A model generated the notes under the pieces. That model saw only the letters and a list, made by a program, of their open reading frames with translations, had not been told where the DNA came from and made no database searches. This document shows, in pieces, positions 25,718-38,148 of a DNA stretch of 64,000 nucleotides. This DNA comes from Sipunculus nudus (lineage: Eukaryota; Annelida; Sipuncula; Golfingiida; Sipunculidae): positions 53,022,917 to 53,086,916 of the forward strand of contig CM049319.1 of assembly GCA_026874595.1 (NCBI GenBank), written 5' to 3'. A program made the position numbers and the translations under genes. Numbering within the stretch: position 1 is the first letter of the stretch; each line of letters begins with the position of its first letter.

Positions 25718-25905
25718 TTCACCAGGTATAATTTCCTGCTGCTACTATAGAGAACTCGCTGTGGTAATTAACAGTGCCGAATGAAGCTCAATCGTTGCAG
25801 AAGGCGGGAATCCCTTTCGTGTGTGCTGTTTGCCTGCTAAGCTCGGGGCCGAGTGATCGGTGCAGATACGCTATTTCTGTAAAAGGCAAGGTACGCTGAT
25901 AAGGG
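25718..25905 (-). promoter_or_regulatory. 5' UTR and CpG-rich promoter region of the tetraspanin
   Basis: Directly upstream of the start codon GC and CpG rise (for example 'aaggcgggaatccctttcgt', 'ctcggggccgagtgatcggt'), then fall off after about 25900. This fits an unmethylated transcription start region. No TATA box can be assigned with confidence. Confidence 0.4.
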
Positions 25906-25944
25906 TCTGATAATCATCCCTCTACTGACACCTGGACATTTATC

Positions 25945-26500
25945 AAGATAAAGAAACATTTAATACTCTGTCAACCGTTAGATATAAAACATCCTGATAT
26001 GATCTCAGCTCACCTCTAATCCCACTCCTTAACATATTAACTACATGTACTTATTAATAATTAAATTTACTGTGTTAAATATATATAAAGCTTCACACAT
26101 GGCACACTCTTGTAAAATTAAAGTAACATTTAATACTTTTTAAACCATTAACATCCAGTCATAACTCACAACCCTCCTACTTCCAATCATATAACTTAAT
26201 TACTATATTAATTACTTCTCACATTAAAACTGACTCTGTTAGGTAAGATCTTTCTATTGACATTTACCAAGATGCTGCAGTGTTTAATACTGTGTCAACC
26301 ATCAGATATGAAACCTTTATTAACACAGAGAATTCACAGTGCTGTTTTCTCCAAACTAAGCTGAATCATAATTTTGTAAATTAACTTGTTATAATTACTT
26401 ACCTTGCTCACATTAAGTACCTTTCAAGGTATATCAGAAACTAATACTCTCTCAACTAAAACATGTAAACACCTATTAGGAAATGGCAGCTCCTCTTACA
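25945..26500. repeat. ~165 bp tandem repeat, 4 diverged units
   Basis: 'acatttaatactctgtcaac', 'acatttaatacttttta', 'gtttaatactgtgtcaacc' and 'ctaatactctctcaac' recur near 25958, 26127, 26282 and 26452. Each is followed by 'aaaac'-type and 'ctcacaac/ctcacatt' blocks. Confidence 0.65.
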
Positions 26501-27234
26501 CCTTACAATAATTACAATTGCTCATATAAGAAAATGTTAAATAAAAAAAAATTATAGCTACATCTAGAGAAAAAAATATGCTATAGTTTTCTGAGTGAGT
26601 TTTTACCAGCTCGATCCTATGTATAGTCCAACGTCTGGCACCCCAGAGCTTGGTCAATACTTAGCAGAGCTGCTATAGGCAATAGAGGGACAGATTTTCA
26701 TGGGTAGTTAAACATCAACGCCACTGCTATGCAAGGGGCCCCGGGTTTTGGTTTGGTCTCTGACATGCAAAGACTCAACCGTCGCGGTACCCTGACAGCA
26801 GAGCTGAAGGAATCAATGTAAATTTGCACTGGGCCTGGCCAGTATTTACTGCACACAGGCAATGAATGCAGAATGGATCTCTCTCATAACACATACCCTG
26901 GTTAAAATGGGTCCAAGTACCTGTCGTGCAAATAGGTGTCACCAGTATAGGACTGTAGTCTGGTACTCAATAATTATTCAAATTACTTTGCACAGATCCA
27001 GACAAGGGTATTCAGAGGCTAGTCTGGCTAAGATGGCCTTGCATTCCTCATGTATGCAGTGCTCAACATTATCACAGGTCCTTTGCTCGAGGACGGTAAA
27101 TTCAATAAGAAATAATTATATATTTTTAATATGCTATGGATATCCCAATATGTGTATGAATAAAAGTTTTTTGGACATATGCTTTACCTTCAAAATATTC
27201 ATGTATGTGAACAATTACACGGGTACTAATAAAC

Positions 27235-27990
27235 AAACTAATCATTCTCTTACTATTATGATAAACTGACAGTTCTGTTATAATTTTGATAAACTGACCA
27301 TTCTGTTATTATTATAAACTGACCATTGTTACTATTATTATAAAGTGACCATTCTGTTATAATTATAAATTGACCAGTTACTATTATTATAAACTGACCA
27401 TTCTGTTATAATTATAAATTGACCACTGTTACTATTATTATAAACTGACCATTCTGTTATAATCATAAATTGACCACTGTTACTATTATTATAAACTGAC
27501 CATTCTATATCTAATATCATAACTGACAATTGTGTTATTATTATTATAATTTTTAAATGACCATTTCCTTAATTATTATTATTAACTGACCATTTTGTTA
27601 TTATTATTGAAAACTGACAATTCTATTACTATTTTTATAAACTGACCATTCTTTTATTGTTATTATTATGATAACAATTATTATTATTATCTGACCGTTC
27701 TGTTATTCTTATGACCATTCTGTTATTATTATTATAAAATGACCATTCTGTTATTATTATTATAAATTGACCATTTTTACTTTATTATAAACTGGCCATT
27801 CTGTTACTTATAAACAGACCATTCTGTCACTATTATTATAAACTGGCCATTCTGTTACTTATAAACAGACCATTCTGTCACTATTATTATAAACTGACCA
27901 TTCTATTATTATTTTTATAAACTGACCATTGTTATTATTTTAAACTGACCATTCTGTTATTATTATTATAAAATGAATAATCTATTATTA
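27235..27990. repeat. 'tataaactgaccattctgtt' tandem repeat with ATT spacers
   Basis: About 20 or more copies of 'aaactgaccattctgtta' or close variants (aaattgaccactgtta, aaacagaccattctgtca) are separated by short (TTA)n/(ATT)n runs of varying length. The minus-strand 63-codon frame (27338-27529) is simply the translated repeat. Confidence 0.95.
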
Positions 27991-28437
27991 GAATCCTCTA
28001 ACTAAAGATATAAGGCATCAAATCCACATATCTAACAAAAAAAAACCTTACCATAACTGATCAGGGTTGAAAAAAAAACTTCTTTCATTTCTATACCTGC
28101 ACTTTTTCATTTTCACATTGAATAACAATTTAATAAATAACAAAATAAATATATACAAGATTTTTTTCTGGCTTTTAGGACTAGTAATGATTTAGCTTTG
28201 GTTTCTGCACCCAGTTCTTTCTCTTCCATTAAAGGGACATAATCAGGAGCTAAATTATGGCCATTCTTTTACACTATCAGTTCAGTTTTGCTTTATACAA
28301 ATGTTTCCCAGCAAAACCATCCCAGCACACAGTCTCATTTCCTCGCTGTTTAACACCATGTTATGGCTCTGTGTGTTGGTTAACAAAGTCTGTTTACCAT
28401 GACAAGGCTGCGTGGCTGGACGTTCGATTAAGAGGGG

Positions 28438-28556
28438 CAACATGCTGTGTTTCAGCAAGCAGAAACATGTATTTCATTTTTTGGGCCTAAACAGACCAAC
28501 ATGCTGTGTTTCAGCAAGCAGAAACATGTATTTCATTTTTTGGGCCTAATCAGACC
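28438..28556. repeat. 59 bp near-perfect tandem duplication
   Basis: 'caacatgctgtgtttcagca' begins both copies, at 28438 and 28497. The 59 bp units differ at one visible base (ctaaacagac versus ctaatcagac), so the duplication is recent. Confidence 0.95.
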
Positions 28557-28989
28557 AGGCATCTCCTGATTGACACACGTTTTGGCTCAGCGATGCACAC
28601 GGCCCCAAGCGCTGTGTTTATGTTGACACCTTTCATTGTGCCTGGTCCACTGTTTTAAACATTTGTTTACAGGAGAAAGCAAATGGTTAAAGGGCAATAT
28701 TTTGGCAGGTATATATTTATTTTAAAGGGAAGAAATTATTTTTTGTGTTAACTCAACATGTTTTATAGGTGACTGGGCCCCTTTAATGAAAAGCTCTCAC
28801 AGGGTGAACACAATACTCATGGCTGGTGATTTCCATGCAGTGCCATGCTGGTAACTTGCATACCCTTATGAACATGAAGGAGAAAACTGGGGCTGGAAAT
28901 ACTGAAAAGACAAAAGTAGGAAAATATGGGGGGGAAGGAGAACAAAAGTAGGAAAATTCAAAATATAGTGGAAAAGTATGACAAAAGTA

Positions 28990-29335
28990 GGAAAGTCCAA
29001 TTCCAATAATACTCTACTTATTTAATGAAATTTAAAATGAAAATTTGAGATTACCATACATATGTTTCAGTTAGTTTACAGATGCTTTTCACTTGAATGT
29101 TTAATTATTTTAAGCTTCTGATGCAAAGCTAAAGCTTGGTATGTATAGTCCTTTTTGTAATATTCTCTGGTACAACTTTATTGTATATTACAAAGCTATA
29201 CTTCTACTGGACTCCAGGTGAGTCCTCACCTTTGAGTCCAAGTATCATACAAGTCCGAGTCCAGGACCCTTGAGTCCAAGGCCAGGTCCCCAAAACAGTT
29301 GACTAGAGTCTGGACTCGAGTGCTCCATCACTGCA
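28990..29335 (-). repeat. Dispersed repeat H, minus-strand copy
   Basis: Read on the minus strand, it begins 'agtgatggag' and runs through many 'ggactcgagtcc/acttggactc' blocks. It continues through 'agtagaag', 'agctttg' and 'tttgcatcagaagct'. The same order is found on the plus strand at 58836-59080. Confidence 0.7.
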
Positions 29336-29577
29336 TTATCCCTGGGCCAGTGCATTTTTCTGTTAAACTCTTCTATGGTATACACTAGCCCAGGCAGCTG
29401 GTAATGCCATTTCAGCCCTCTGACATCAGAGTGTCTACTACCAGTGTACCTTGCCACTCACAGCCACCATGTGTGTGTTACAGGTAATGACTCATTACCA
29501 TAGAGACAGATTTTCTGTTTGGTTCATAAGATCAAATTTATTCTTGTGTGTTCATTCATCACTCAGCACAGCCTATG

Positions 29578-29755
29578 CTAAGGTTAATGGCCGTTTATCA
29601 TGATACCAATGCAACAGAATGGATGACCATTGCAGTTAATTCCTCCATACGGCTTGTAGCCTAATGTTAAGATTATTGGTTGTTTACCATAATGTCAATG
29701 CAAAAGGATGGATGGACATCCTCTATGGCTTGTATCACCACTCAAGTTAGGCTCA
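29578..29755. repeat. ~90 bp direct duplication
   Basis: 'aaggttaatggccgtttatc' (29579) and 'aagattattggttgtttacc' (29669) start two collinear copies sharing 'tcaatgca', 'ggatgga' and 'ggcttgta'. Confidence 0.75.
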
Positions 29756-30854
29756 ACAATAAATGCTTACTGAGTTCTGTATTCAGGGCTAAGGCAGCTG
29801 CTAAATACAATAGGCACTAAACTGGTGATTCCCTGCGTGTTTTTCTTCTTTGATTTATATGTTGATTCAGCACCATGGATGGGATGGTGTAGGTCGTAAA
29901 TAGCTGATGATACAGCCATCGCTATATTATCCCGTGTTACCACTACCATTTCTGACAAGAGATAATATTAACAGTTCTATGAGCACACTAATTATATTCA
30001 TGTTGCTCTGATGTGCTTTTCCATGAAATCCCCAAGCCCACTGTACCTGAATTTAGATTTTACTGGTGCCTTACGAGGTAAGTTGGAGCAACCTTTCAAT
30101 TATGGTGATAAAAAATTTGTTTCAGAGTCACAGCTGATTAAAAGATTATTAACATGGCTTATATACTCAAAATGACTTATGAAATTAGGTTCTGTTCATT
30201 CTCCCATGCCTTGTACAAGTCACTTTTCCAAGTTGTAAATAAAACATTTGATTTACCACAAATTAATGTCAAATTTAATTGGCTGCCTTACTTACAACAT
30301 TTTTTATTATCGATTCATTCCATATCTTCTAGATTGAATGAGATTTAAAGAAACCACAAGAAAAAAAGGTATTATTTTCAGGTAACCTGGTTTGAAAAAC
30401 ATGGCCTTCAGGCCTAATGCGAAACTGTGCAATGGGATATACATCAGGTATAGTGCTTCCATGCTGGAACGTTACTTTTCAAGAACATGTGACATTAATA
30501 TGTAAAATTCAAGCACTGAACATTTTGAACTCGAATGCATGCACTAATTACACAAATGTCACTGCTGAAATATGTCATGGATACACAATACAAAAATGAT
30601 TGTAAGTTTGAGGAGTCCAAATCTATGGATATGCTCAATTTCATGCCAATACTGCGAATCACTCCTGAGAAAAGGGCATTAATATATATTCTAAGAAAAC
30701 TGAAAGGTAAGTGGCAACACCTGTCTGGTTTATGAGAAAACTTTTGAAGATGGATGAAAATGCCAAATGTCAGTTCAATACCTTCAGCCCAGCACTGAGA
30801 AATGAAACTGATAGAGCCCTGATAGTCTCCAGGGCTACAGACATTCATGAGGTG

Positions 30855-30990
30855 TCCACATCAAGCCTTGAAGGGCATGGCACTAAAGAATTAAGTGATC
30901 ACATCAAGCCTTGAAGGGCATGGCACTAAAGAATTAAGTGATCAGATGCACCCTTGAGGGGCATGGCACCCATGAGGTGATCACATGCAG
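30855..30990. repeat. 43 bp tandem repeat, about 3 units
   Basis: 'catcaagccttgaagggcat' starts identical units at about 30859 and 30902. A diverged third follows ('cacccttgaggggcatggca'). Confidence 0.9.
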
Positions 30991-31084
30991 CCTTGAGGCT
31001 GACCTTATGACCCCTGGCAAACTCAGTGTGCATTCATTGAACTCTTAACCTGTACCTGGCTGCAATGAATGAACTCTTTGACCT

Positions 31085-31265
31085 ATACCTGACTGTACTG
31101 TGTAAATCCTTGACCAGTTGCATAGTCTGATGCAGTTGGCAGTCTGCCAAAGCTATAAATAGACCCAGACTGACCTCTGGCCTGTTGCCAAATCTGAAAC
31201 AGTTAGCAGTTTGCCAAGCAATTTACAGATGCAGACACAATCTTGGCCTGTTGGTAAATCTGTTT
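31085..31265. repeat. ~75 bp diverged tandem duplication
   Basis: 'tctgatgcagttggcagtct' then 'gccaaagc' corresponds to 'tctgaaacagttagcagttt' then 'gccaagca'. Each is followed by 'agac.cagac' and '.tggcctgttg'. Confidence 0.6.
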
Positions 31266-33110
31266 ACTCATACCGATGGACTTTGGCTAAAATGCCTTTT
31301 TTTCAAGCTTACATATAAGACTTTTTAGCAAAATGTTTACAAAAATAAAATCTGCAGTCCTTTCAGTGTTAAGGACCCAATAATTCTGCTAAAAACTTTT
31401 AGCAAAAAAAATTATCCTATACTGGAACCAATCAAACAAACTTGAGTGAGCTTACTCCTGTGATCATTTCTGTGACATATTGAACAATTTGGTTGAACAA
31501 TTTGGGAGAAGGGGATTTTTAAATGTTTTTAAGCTTTTCCCCTATAAAATCTAAGGAAATGCAGTTAGCCAAAAAATAAACAAAATCGGATAGTTTTGTA
31601 GATGACTAATTTTTTGCATAAAATTTGGTGTTGCTAGCTCCTGCCATTCTCAAGATAGTATGGGTCAATGTACAGACAACGGATGATAGCCGACGCCACA
31701 ACATCCTATTAGCTCACATGTTGCTAAAAATCAAATGTGGCTAAAAAAATAAAATAAATAAAAACCCTGAAATTTACAATTCTTTAATTAAAAACACGAA
31801 TCAGTTTAGGTTGTGTTTATATAAGTATCACTGACTGCTTAAACTTACCTACAGGTCTAAGTAACCATGGGGCTATATATTTGTTGTGCCTGATGTATAT
31901 GAAATCAAAGCTTTACCCCTTACAGGTATGTTCTCTTTCTCGCGAGACTTTATGAATAAATCATGAGCATAATGCATGAATCACCAGGTATTTCAACTAT
32001 GTCTGTAAGACCGTGGACCATATGGTTGGTATATGCCCAGAAAATAACAAATTTGTAAGTAAAGTTATACTCTTTTCTAACCTACTGTTTACATTTTATG
32101 TTGGGACTGACTTGAAATTACGTTTGCACATAAGTAACTGTGGTGTGCCAAAGAATCAAATGTATCAATAATAGGTGGTTTTCAATCATGATCAACTCTA
32201 TTGTTTGCATGTTTGCAAAATCAATCACAAATGATTATGCATCACATGCATAGATGAATTATAAACTAAAAATAAAATATCCTAACCCTGTCAGAAAAAT
32301 TAGAAAGAAAGAACACAGTAGGGAACAACATTAAACTGAACCTAGGCAGTAAATTAGGGTCAACAACCATGCCCATTGGCTTGAGATTCAGCTTAATTTG
32401 CAGGTCAGACTGAATTCAATTCATAAATATCCTAGGTTAATTCAGTTCTATATATATATACAGCAGATTTCACAGAATTACTGAAGGTAAATAAAATAAT
32501 TGATAATCAATCAACAAAACATGATAATACAACCAATTTCTGCCACTTATATTTACCAGTAGTCAAACATGTTTCAAACATGGGAAATAAAATAAAATAA
32601 AATCCTAAAAACACCTGTGGTTAAAGCAGAGTCTTAGTATAATTCTGTCATGAGTGATCTCATGCATGAAGCACCTTCATTTCTAATAAAAGTATTTATT
32701 GTCCATGTAAATTGCAAGGGACCCCCCCCCCACCACACACACACACACAGAAATGATGAAAAGAAATAAATTACACCAAGCCCAGCACATACCCAGCATC
32801 CAGCAAAACAGGCTCATCAATGACAATTATACTGGTGTCACTCTAATCACAGTGCCTGTCGGTGAACCTGTATGACAGCACAACATCCTTCACTTCATCA
32901 GGTATTCACTTGTCTGTGGGTCTAAAGGTCAATGCAGACCTGCATTCTGCTCAGTGTGGTCTACTTGTGATGTGAATCACATCTGACATCTGTAAGTCTC
33001 TCAGTCAGTAAAAGCTTGTTATACCTATATTTTATTCCACTGAACCAAATAAAACAAATTCCAGAATTTCTTAAATACACAGGGACCTTAAAAAAACACT
33101 CTTATACAAG
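31266..33110. other. AT-rich non-coding sequence
   Basis: No gene was recognised. A C run followed by (CA)n lies at about 32721-32749. No clear paired repeats were found in this stretch. Confidence 0.5.
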
Positions 33111-33130
33111 CAGGACCTATATACAAAAAC

Positions 33131-34000
33131 AGACTAGAATATCAGCAGAAGCTGACAAAAGCCCTCGGCCAAAAGAAAAGTGTTTTGAGATGGTAACAGT
33201 AACAAGTATTAAATATCTGTTCTCACATGGATGTATATCTGTACATGTCTCAGTTATAAATTTAAAATGGAGAGGTATGTACCATGAATCATAACAATCC
33301 ACCAAATGCTTCCTGAAAAATAAGCTTCTAAATTTTATTCTATTATAAGCTCTGTGACCTTGAAAAGTAGGTCAAGGTCACCCATCTTCGAACTTGACTG
33401 AGATTTTGTTGATATACATCTTCACCAAAGAAATAAAATTCCTATTGTGAATCCTTTTGGAGATATACCCCTCACAAGGCCAAAGTTGAAAAATCCAAGA
33501 AAAAATTCATTTAAAATCAGAAATTGTAGGTGGAGCCCCCAAACTTGTGCAGCAGTTACAGACCATCAGTCCCTATGATCATAGTAAGTATTGTGAAAAT
33601 CCACCCAATGGTTCCTGAGAAATAAGCTTCTAAATATTTTTTGCTATAATCAGCTCTTAAATGTAGAAAAATAGGTCAAGGTCACCCATCTTCGAACTTG
33701 ACTGAGATTTTGTCAATATACATCTTCACTGAAAATATAAAATTCCTACGGTGAATCCTTTTAGAGATATCCCGCTCACAAGCCCATAGTTGAAAAATTC
33801 GATAAAATTTCATTAAAAATCAGAAATTGTAGGTGGTGCCACCAAACCTGTGTAGCAGGTACAGACTATCAGTCCCAATAACCATAGTAAGTTTTGTGAA
33901 AATCCACCAAATGGTTCCTGAGTAATAAGCATCTAAGTGTTTTTCTATAATCAGCTCTAAAATGTAGAAAAATAGGTCAAGGTCACAAAATTCCATTCTT
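33131..34000. repeat. Dispersed repeat F, copy 2, with ~303 bp tandem units
   Basis: The left part matches 15926-16300. 'aatccaccaaatggttcctg' followed by 'ag.aataagc' recurs near 33295, 33597 and 33900, about 303 bp apart. Each unit carries 'aggtcaaggtcac' (near 33369, 33676, 33977). Two also carry a 'gtaggtgg.gcc.cc' motif (33531 and 33831), the second containing GGTGGTGCCACC. No coding potential was seen. Confidence 0.85.
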
Positions 34001-34359
34001 AGTGTCAAGTTGAGAGAGCTGATGGGATTTACTTGTGGAAGACACCTCCATGTTATAGCTTTGGCACTAGAAAAATTGCAACATCATTCATTGAAACCTT
34101 CTGCCTACTCTATTGGTTGTTTGATCTTGTGATGATTATGTTAGTTCTCTATCCTCCCACTAGGTGTCAGCAGTGTCTTGCTTTGTCAGCTGACTAATCT
34201 GTTAACCCTCATTTTTGAGTTTACTAAATATCATTTTTATTCCATGGCATATGGCATATGATAATGGTTAACAGTATATTTTCTGAAATTATCTGAATTG
34301 TTATTTATATATTTGTACTCAATATTGTTGCTGAGATATTGTGTGTGTTTTGTGTATAT

Positions 34360-34690
34360 GTCGAGGCCCAGATTAGAATCTGGCCCAATTTAAAACTGGG
34401 CCAGCCCAGATCAAAATTTTGATTTGGACCGGCCCAGATCAAAATTCTAATCTGGGCCAGACCAGTTTAAAACTGGGCCAGCCCAGATTAAAATTTTGAT
34501 CTGGGCCGGTCCAGACTAAAATCCTGTGGTGAAGCCTTCAGTATTTAAATCTGGTCTGGACTGATTTAAAACTGGGCCAGCCCAGATTAGAATTTTGATC
34601 TGGGCCAGCCAAGTTAACAATCCTGTGGTGGACTGATTTTAAACTGGACCAGCCCAGATCAGAATCCTAATCTACTCCTAGGCTGGCTTC
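34360..34690 (+). repeat. Left inverted arm of foldback element
   Basis: This is the arm paired with 36003-36405. Sub-blocks alternate 'gggccagccc', 'agatcaaaattttgat' and 'gtttaaaactgg'. It ends in 'tcctaggctggctt', which pairs with 'aagctagcctaaga' at the other arm. Confidence 0.8.
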
Positions 34691-35116
34691 AGTTACACTA
34701 TATTTAATTAGCTACCCTTTCATCAATTCAAATAATTTGTAAAACATTGTAAGACTGGAAGTCAATAATAATTAATATTTCATGAATTTATTTCATATTC
34801 TATGAAAATATCATTTTTTAGATCCTGTCATATTTATTTTGTAATTCCACCTCTTATGTGAAATGTCTAATATATAATTTTAAGATAATCATGTTAAACA
34901 TTGGTATTTTACAGCTAAACACTACAAATATAGCTTGCAGAACATGTGCATTAATTCAACAAACTAAAACAAAATTTATTCAATAAAGATTAATATATAT
35001 GTTACTCAGTGTTAAGCTTGTGATCCAAGACCTGTAAATTCAAAATTTATTTGTTAAGTTATTTATCATATATCATAAATAAGTTGGGTTTTTTTGTCTG
35101 TGATCTGCCCCCAGTA

Positions 35117-35137
35117 CCCCCCCCCCCCCCCCCCCCC
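35117..35137. repeat. Poly-C tract
   Basis: A run of about 21 cytosines sits inside the foldback element's unique centre. Confidence 0.95.
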
Positions 35138-36002
35138 GTCACCCATTAAAAAATTTGCACTTATTGTAACATTGGACCTAGAACTTATAACGTACTACAT
35201 ATTAAGGAAAGAAGGCCCTGAAACATCTATTTAGATAGAACAGTGGGAACAATATCCATCAACTCAGCATTTTAACCATCGAAGGTAGAGAATATTTGTA
35301 TTGCAGCTTTGAACTATCTTCAATTTACATTATTTATCAGTGAATAGATTAGCTTTTTTTTAAGTTATTAACTCGAAAGTGAAAACTCCACCATTTTGTC
35401 ACCCTCTGTTTCTGAATTAAAATTCTAAATCCAATTTTCACTCATGTTCACCTCTATTTTTGAGACTGACAAATGACAACAATCATATCATTTTCTCAGA
35501 AGTGGATTTTCTGCTATTGAAAATTACAGAAATGGTATCACAAACCTCTCCCTAGCCCCATGTTAGGGCACAATGTCATGCTGATCGTCCAGATGAGCAT
35601 CAAGACTGATAAATTACTTTTGTTCACTTATAGATAGGTAAAGCTGGTATTTAATTATGCATGTATATATTTAATATTACACATGGATTTTGATATTCAG
35701 AACAGAAAATTATCTCAGTTAAGATGAAAATTTTGATATTAAGTCAAGTAGATGTCTCAGAACTGACACATATTATAAACTGTGATTAATTATGGTAGTT
35801 GGTTTAGGTGAAGTTCAAATGTGAACTTGTATGCTTGAAGAATAGATGGAACCAAATAAGCACATTACATTTGTTCATAAGCTTTTTCCTCACTAAAATA
35901 TTTTAAATGATCTTGTTCATTATCTGTTTTGTTCCCTTCAAAATGGTGTATCTGGAATAAAAATGTTTACTGTATGATAAATCTGATTTAAGGTGATAAA
36001 AT

Positions 36003-36405
36003 TCAAGCTAGCCTAAGATTAGATTAGGATTCTGATCTGGTTAGGCCCAGTTTAAAATCAGTCCACCACAGGATTGTAATCTTGACTAGCCCAGATTAAA
36101 ATTTTGATCTGGGCCAGCCCATTTTAAAATCAGTCCACCACAGGATAATAAACTTAACCAGCCCAGATCAAAATTCTAATCTGGGCCAGCCCAGTTTAAA
36201 ATCAGTCCAGACCAGATTTAAATCCTGAAGTCTTCACCACAGGATTTTAATCTGGACCGGCCCAGATCAAAATTTTAATCTAGGCTGGCCCAGTTTAAAG
36301 TGGTCTGGCCCAGATTAGAATTTTGATCTGGGCCGGTCCAAATCAAAATTTTGATCTGGGCTGGCCCAGTTTTAAATTGGGCCAGATTCTAATCTGGGCC
36401 TCGAC
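36003..36405 (-). repeat. Right inverted arm of foldback element
   Basis: This is the reverse complement of the left arm with rearranged sub-blocks. It is somewhat longer than the left arm, which suggests gain or loss of internal units. Confidence 0.8.
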
Positions 36406-36884
36406 ATATATATATATCCATTACCAGAACTTTGCTTAACAGGAATTACCTACTGTTTATTCAAATCAACATAAGCAGAATATGCCAGAAATCGTGAATC
36501 CTAGAGAAAAGGTAGGTTAATAACTGACACAGAGTGAAGCTACATACTGTGTGCAGCCAGGGATCCAAGCCCAGATGATTCTCAAATATACAGTAATCTT
36601 ATAAATATACATATATTACGAATTTCCTTCCAAGGTTATATATCAGAATTTATTGCATTAAAGTATAAACTTTTGTTTGTCATGATCAACAAGGTAATTA
36701 AAACCATGGCTTAATGGCACTTGGCTGTTTTCCTTCATTTTTTGCTCTTTTATTTCTTTTGAGGGTTCTTTAAGGACACAAATCTGGATAATCAAGATTT
36801 TTTTGTACTGCTTTCTTAAGAATCCATTCTTACATCTGAGTCATTCACATTTTCTTTTTGATTCACAATTTTTATCAGCATATT

Positions 36885-37013
36885 AAATGCATAACATTTT
36901 CAGGTTTGCAAGGAGATTCTCAGGACCTGTCTGGATGCAAAGCAAGAATTTTGTTGGTGCCTTGGTTATAATTTGTGCCCTGCTAGAGGAAGGCAAGATG
37001 ACTGAACAGATGG
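36885..37013 (+). mobile_element. Pearl-like element, left part, split by an insertion
   Basis: 'caggtttgcaaggagattct', 'ggacctgtctgg' and 'ataatttgtgccctgct' align with the 3' part of the 41.6-44.7 kb element (44520-44600). The alignment resumes at 39895 after the inserted element. Confidence 0.75.
37004..37013 (+). repeat. 10 bp target-site duplication, left
   Basis: GAACAGATGG is present here and again at 39885-39894, exactly bracketing the inverted-arm element. Confidence 0.85.
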
Positions 37014-37017
37014 TGTC

Positions 37018-37757
37018 ATGCCAGATGCGCCACTCCCAAATGCGCACCTGTCAATTACGCTACTGCCAGATGCGCAACTGCCATATGTGCCAAATTCCAG
37101 TTGCGCCTCATGCCATATGCGCAACAAAGCTATATTAAGCCATAACAAGTCATATTACGTTGTGCTTACAGTAAGTTTGTATCTGTATCACACGGCCCCT
37201 TCATAATTTTATCGAACGCGGTATATTTTTGCAACAAAATACGAGCTAAGAAACTCTTTCCATTTTGAGCGACAATGTGCGGTCACGACACGTGCGGTGG
37301 ATCACCATGACACAGTCGCGTTATCTGTCAATAAAAATTAATGAACATTGAATATTTTTATTTATTTGTCACCGTTACTTAAGAAACACCAACAATGAAC
37401 TATCATATAGATAAAAGGCATATATTTATATAAAGGGCTATATTTATTGTGTCATATTGTCCGGCCTTCATGGGTGACAGTACATGTTGACGTACAAACG
37501 TAATATGTGCAAATGACCGATGTTGTTATCGTTACTAACGTGGTTTTATTTGATATTTGATTTTATTTGGCATTTAAAAAAAGAATAACGTCGAATAAAA
37601 TATAATTGACACTAGTGCATGTATTACTGATAAACAGGAAACCACTCACCACTTTGGCTTAATTGACCCGGAAAACCCCGCCGGGTTTGGTCTCCGAACA
37701 TCAAAGGGAAAGTGTCGCGACGGTCCATTGTTAATGAGCTCATCAAAAGAATTATTG
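37018..37757 (+). repeat. Left inverted arm
   Basis: It pairs with 39138-39878. It includes the subterminal TGCGC blocks (37018-37125) and a GC-rich segment 'gacccggaaaaccccgccgg' near its inner end. Confidence 0.9.
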
Positions 37758-38148
37758 AAACAACAGGTTTGGCATTATTATTTTTAAAGGCATGTTAAGT
37801 CTGGGCCCAGTCAGTAGTAAATATTTCACCTGTGAACATGACCATAGCCTCGTACCTAAACTAACAAGTCCCATTAATTTTAAATTATACCTAAAAGGAA
37901 TAGTTTTTCAAACACGAATATTTTCATGAATTAAATAATTGATATTTCTGGAAAAGAAAAAAAAAATATTTAACTAGTTTAGCTTTTTTAATCTTAACGT
38001 TAATAAGTGATTTAAATCAAATTATTTAAATCAACCAACCCTTCCCGGGTTTATAACCCTGCCTTTATTCCAGTAAGGCAAGATATTAAAATTTTAGGGC
38101 GGAATAAACTCAGAGATAAACTTAAATAAATGAGAAAATTATTTACGA

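Larger units (their letters stand above)
34357..36408. mobile_element. Foldback transposable element with long inverted arms
   Basis: The left end GTCGAGGCCCAGATTAGAAT (34360 onward) is the exact reverse complement of the right end closing at 36405. The arms extend over about 34360-34690 and 36003-36405. They are built from short tandem blocks such as 'ccagcccagatcaaaatttt' and 'tgatctgggcc'. Many blocks are themselves palindromic around CAAAATTTTG. The ~1.3 kb centre has no recognisable gene and contains a C tract. 'atat' flanks both ends, consistent with insertion into TA-rich DNA, but the tract is too simple to prove a target duplication. Confidence 0.85.

Noticed and set aside
30495-30848. 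117-codon minus frame and a plus-strand exon candidate ending at AAAGGTAAGT (30706)
   Set aside because: The plus-strand donor is good, but no convincing acceptor precedes it and the peptide matches no family known to me.
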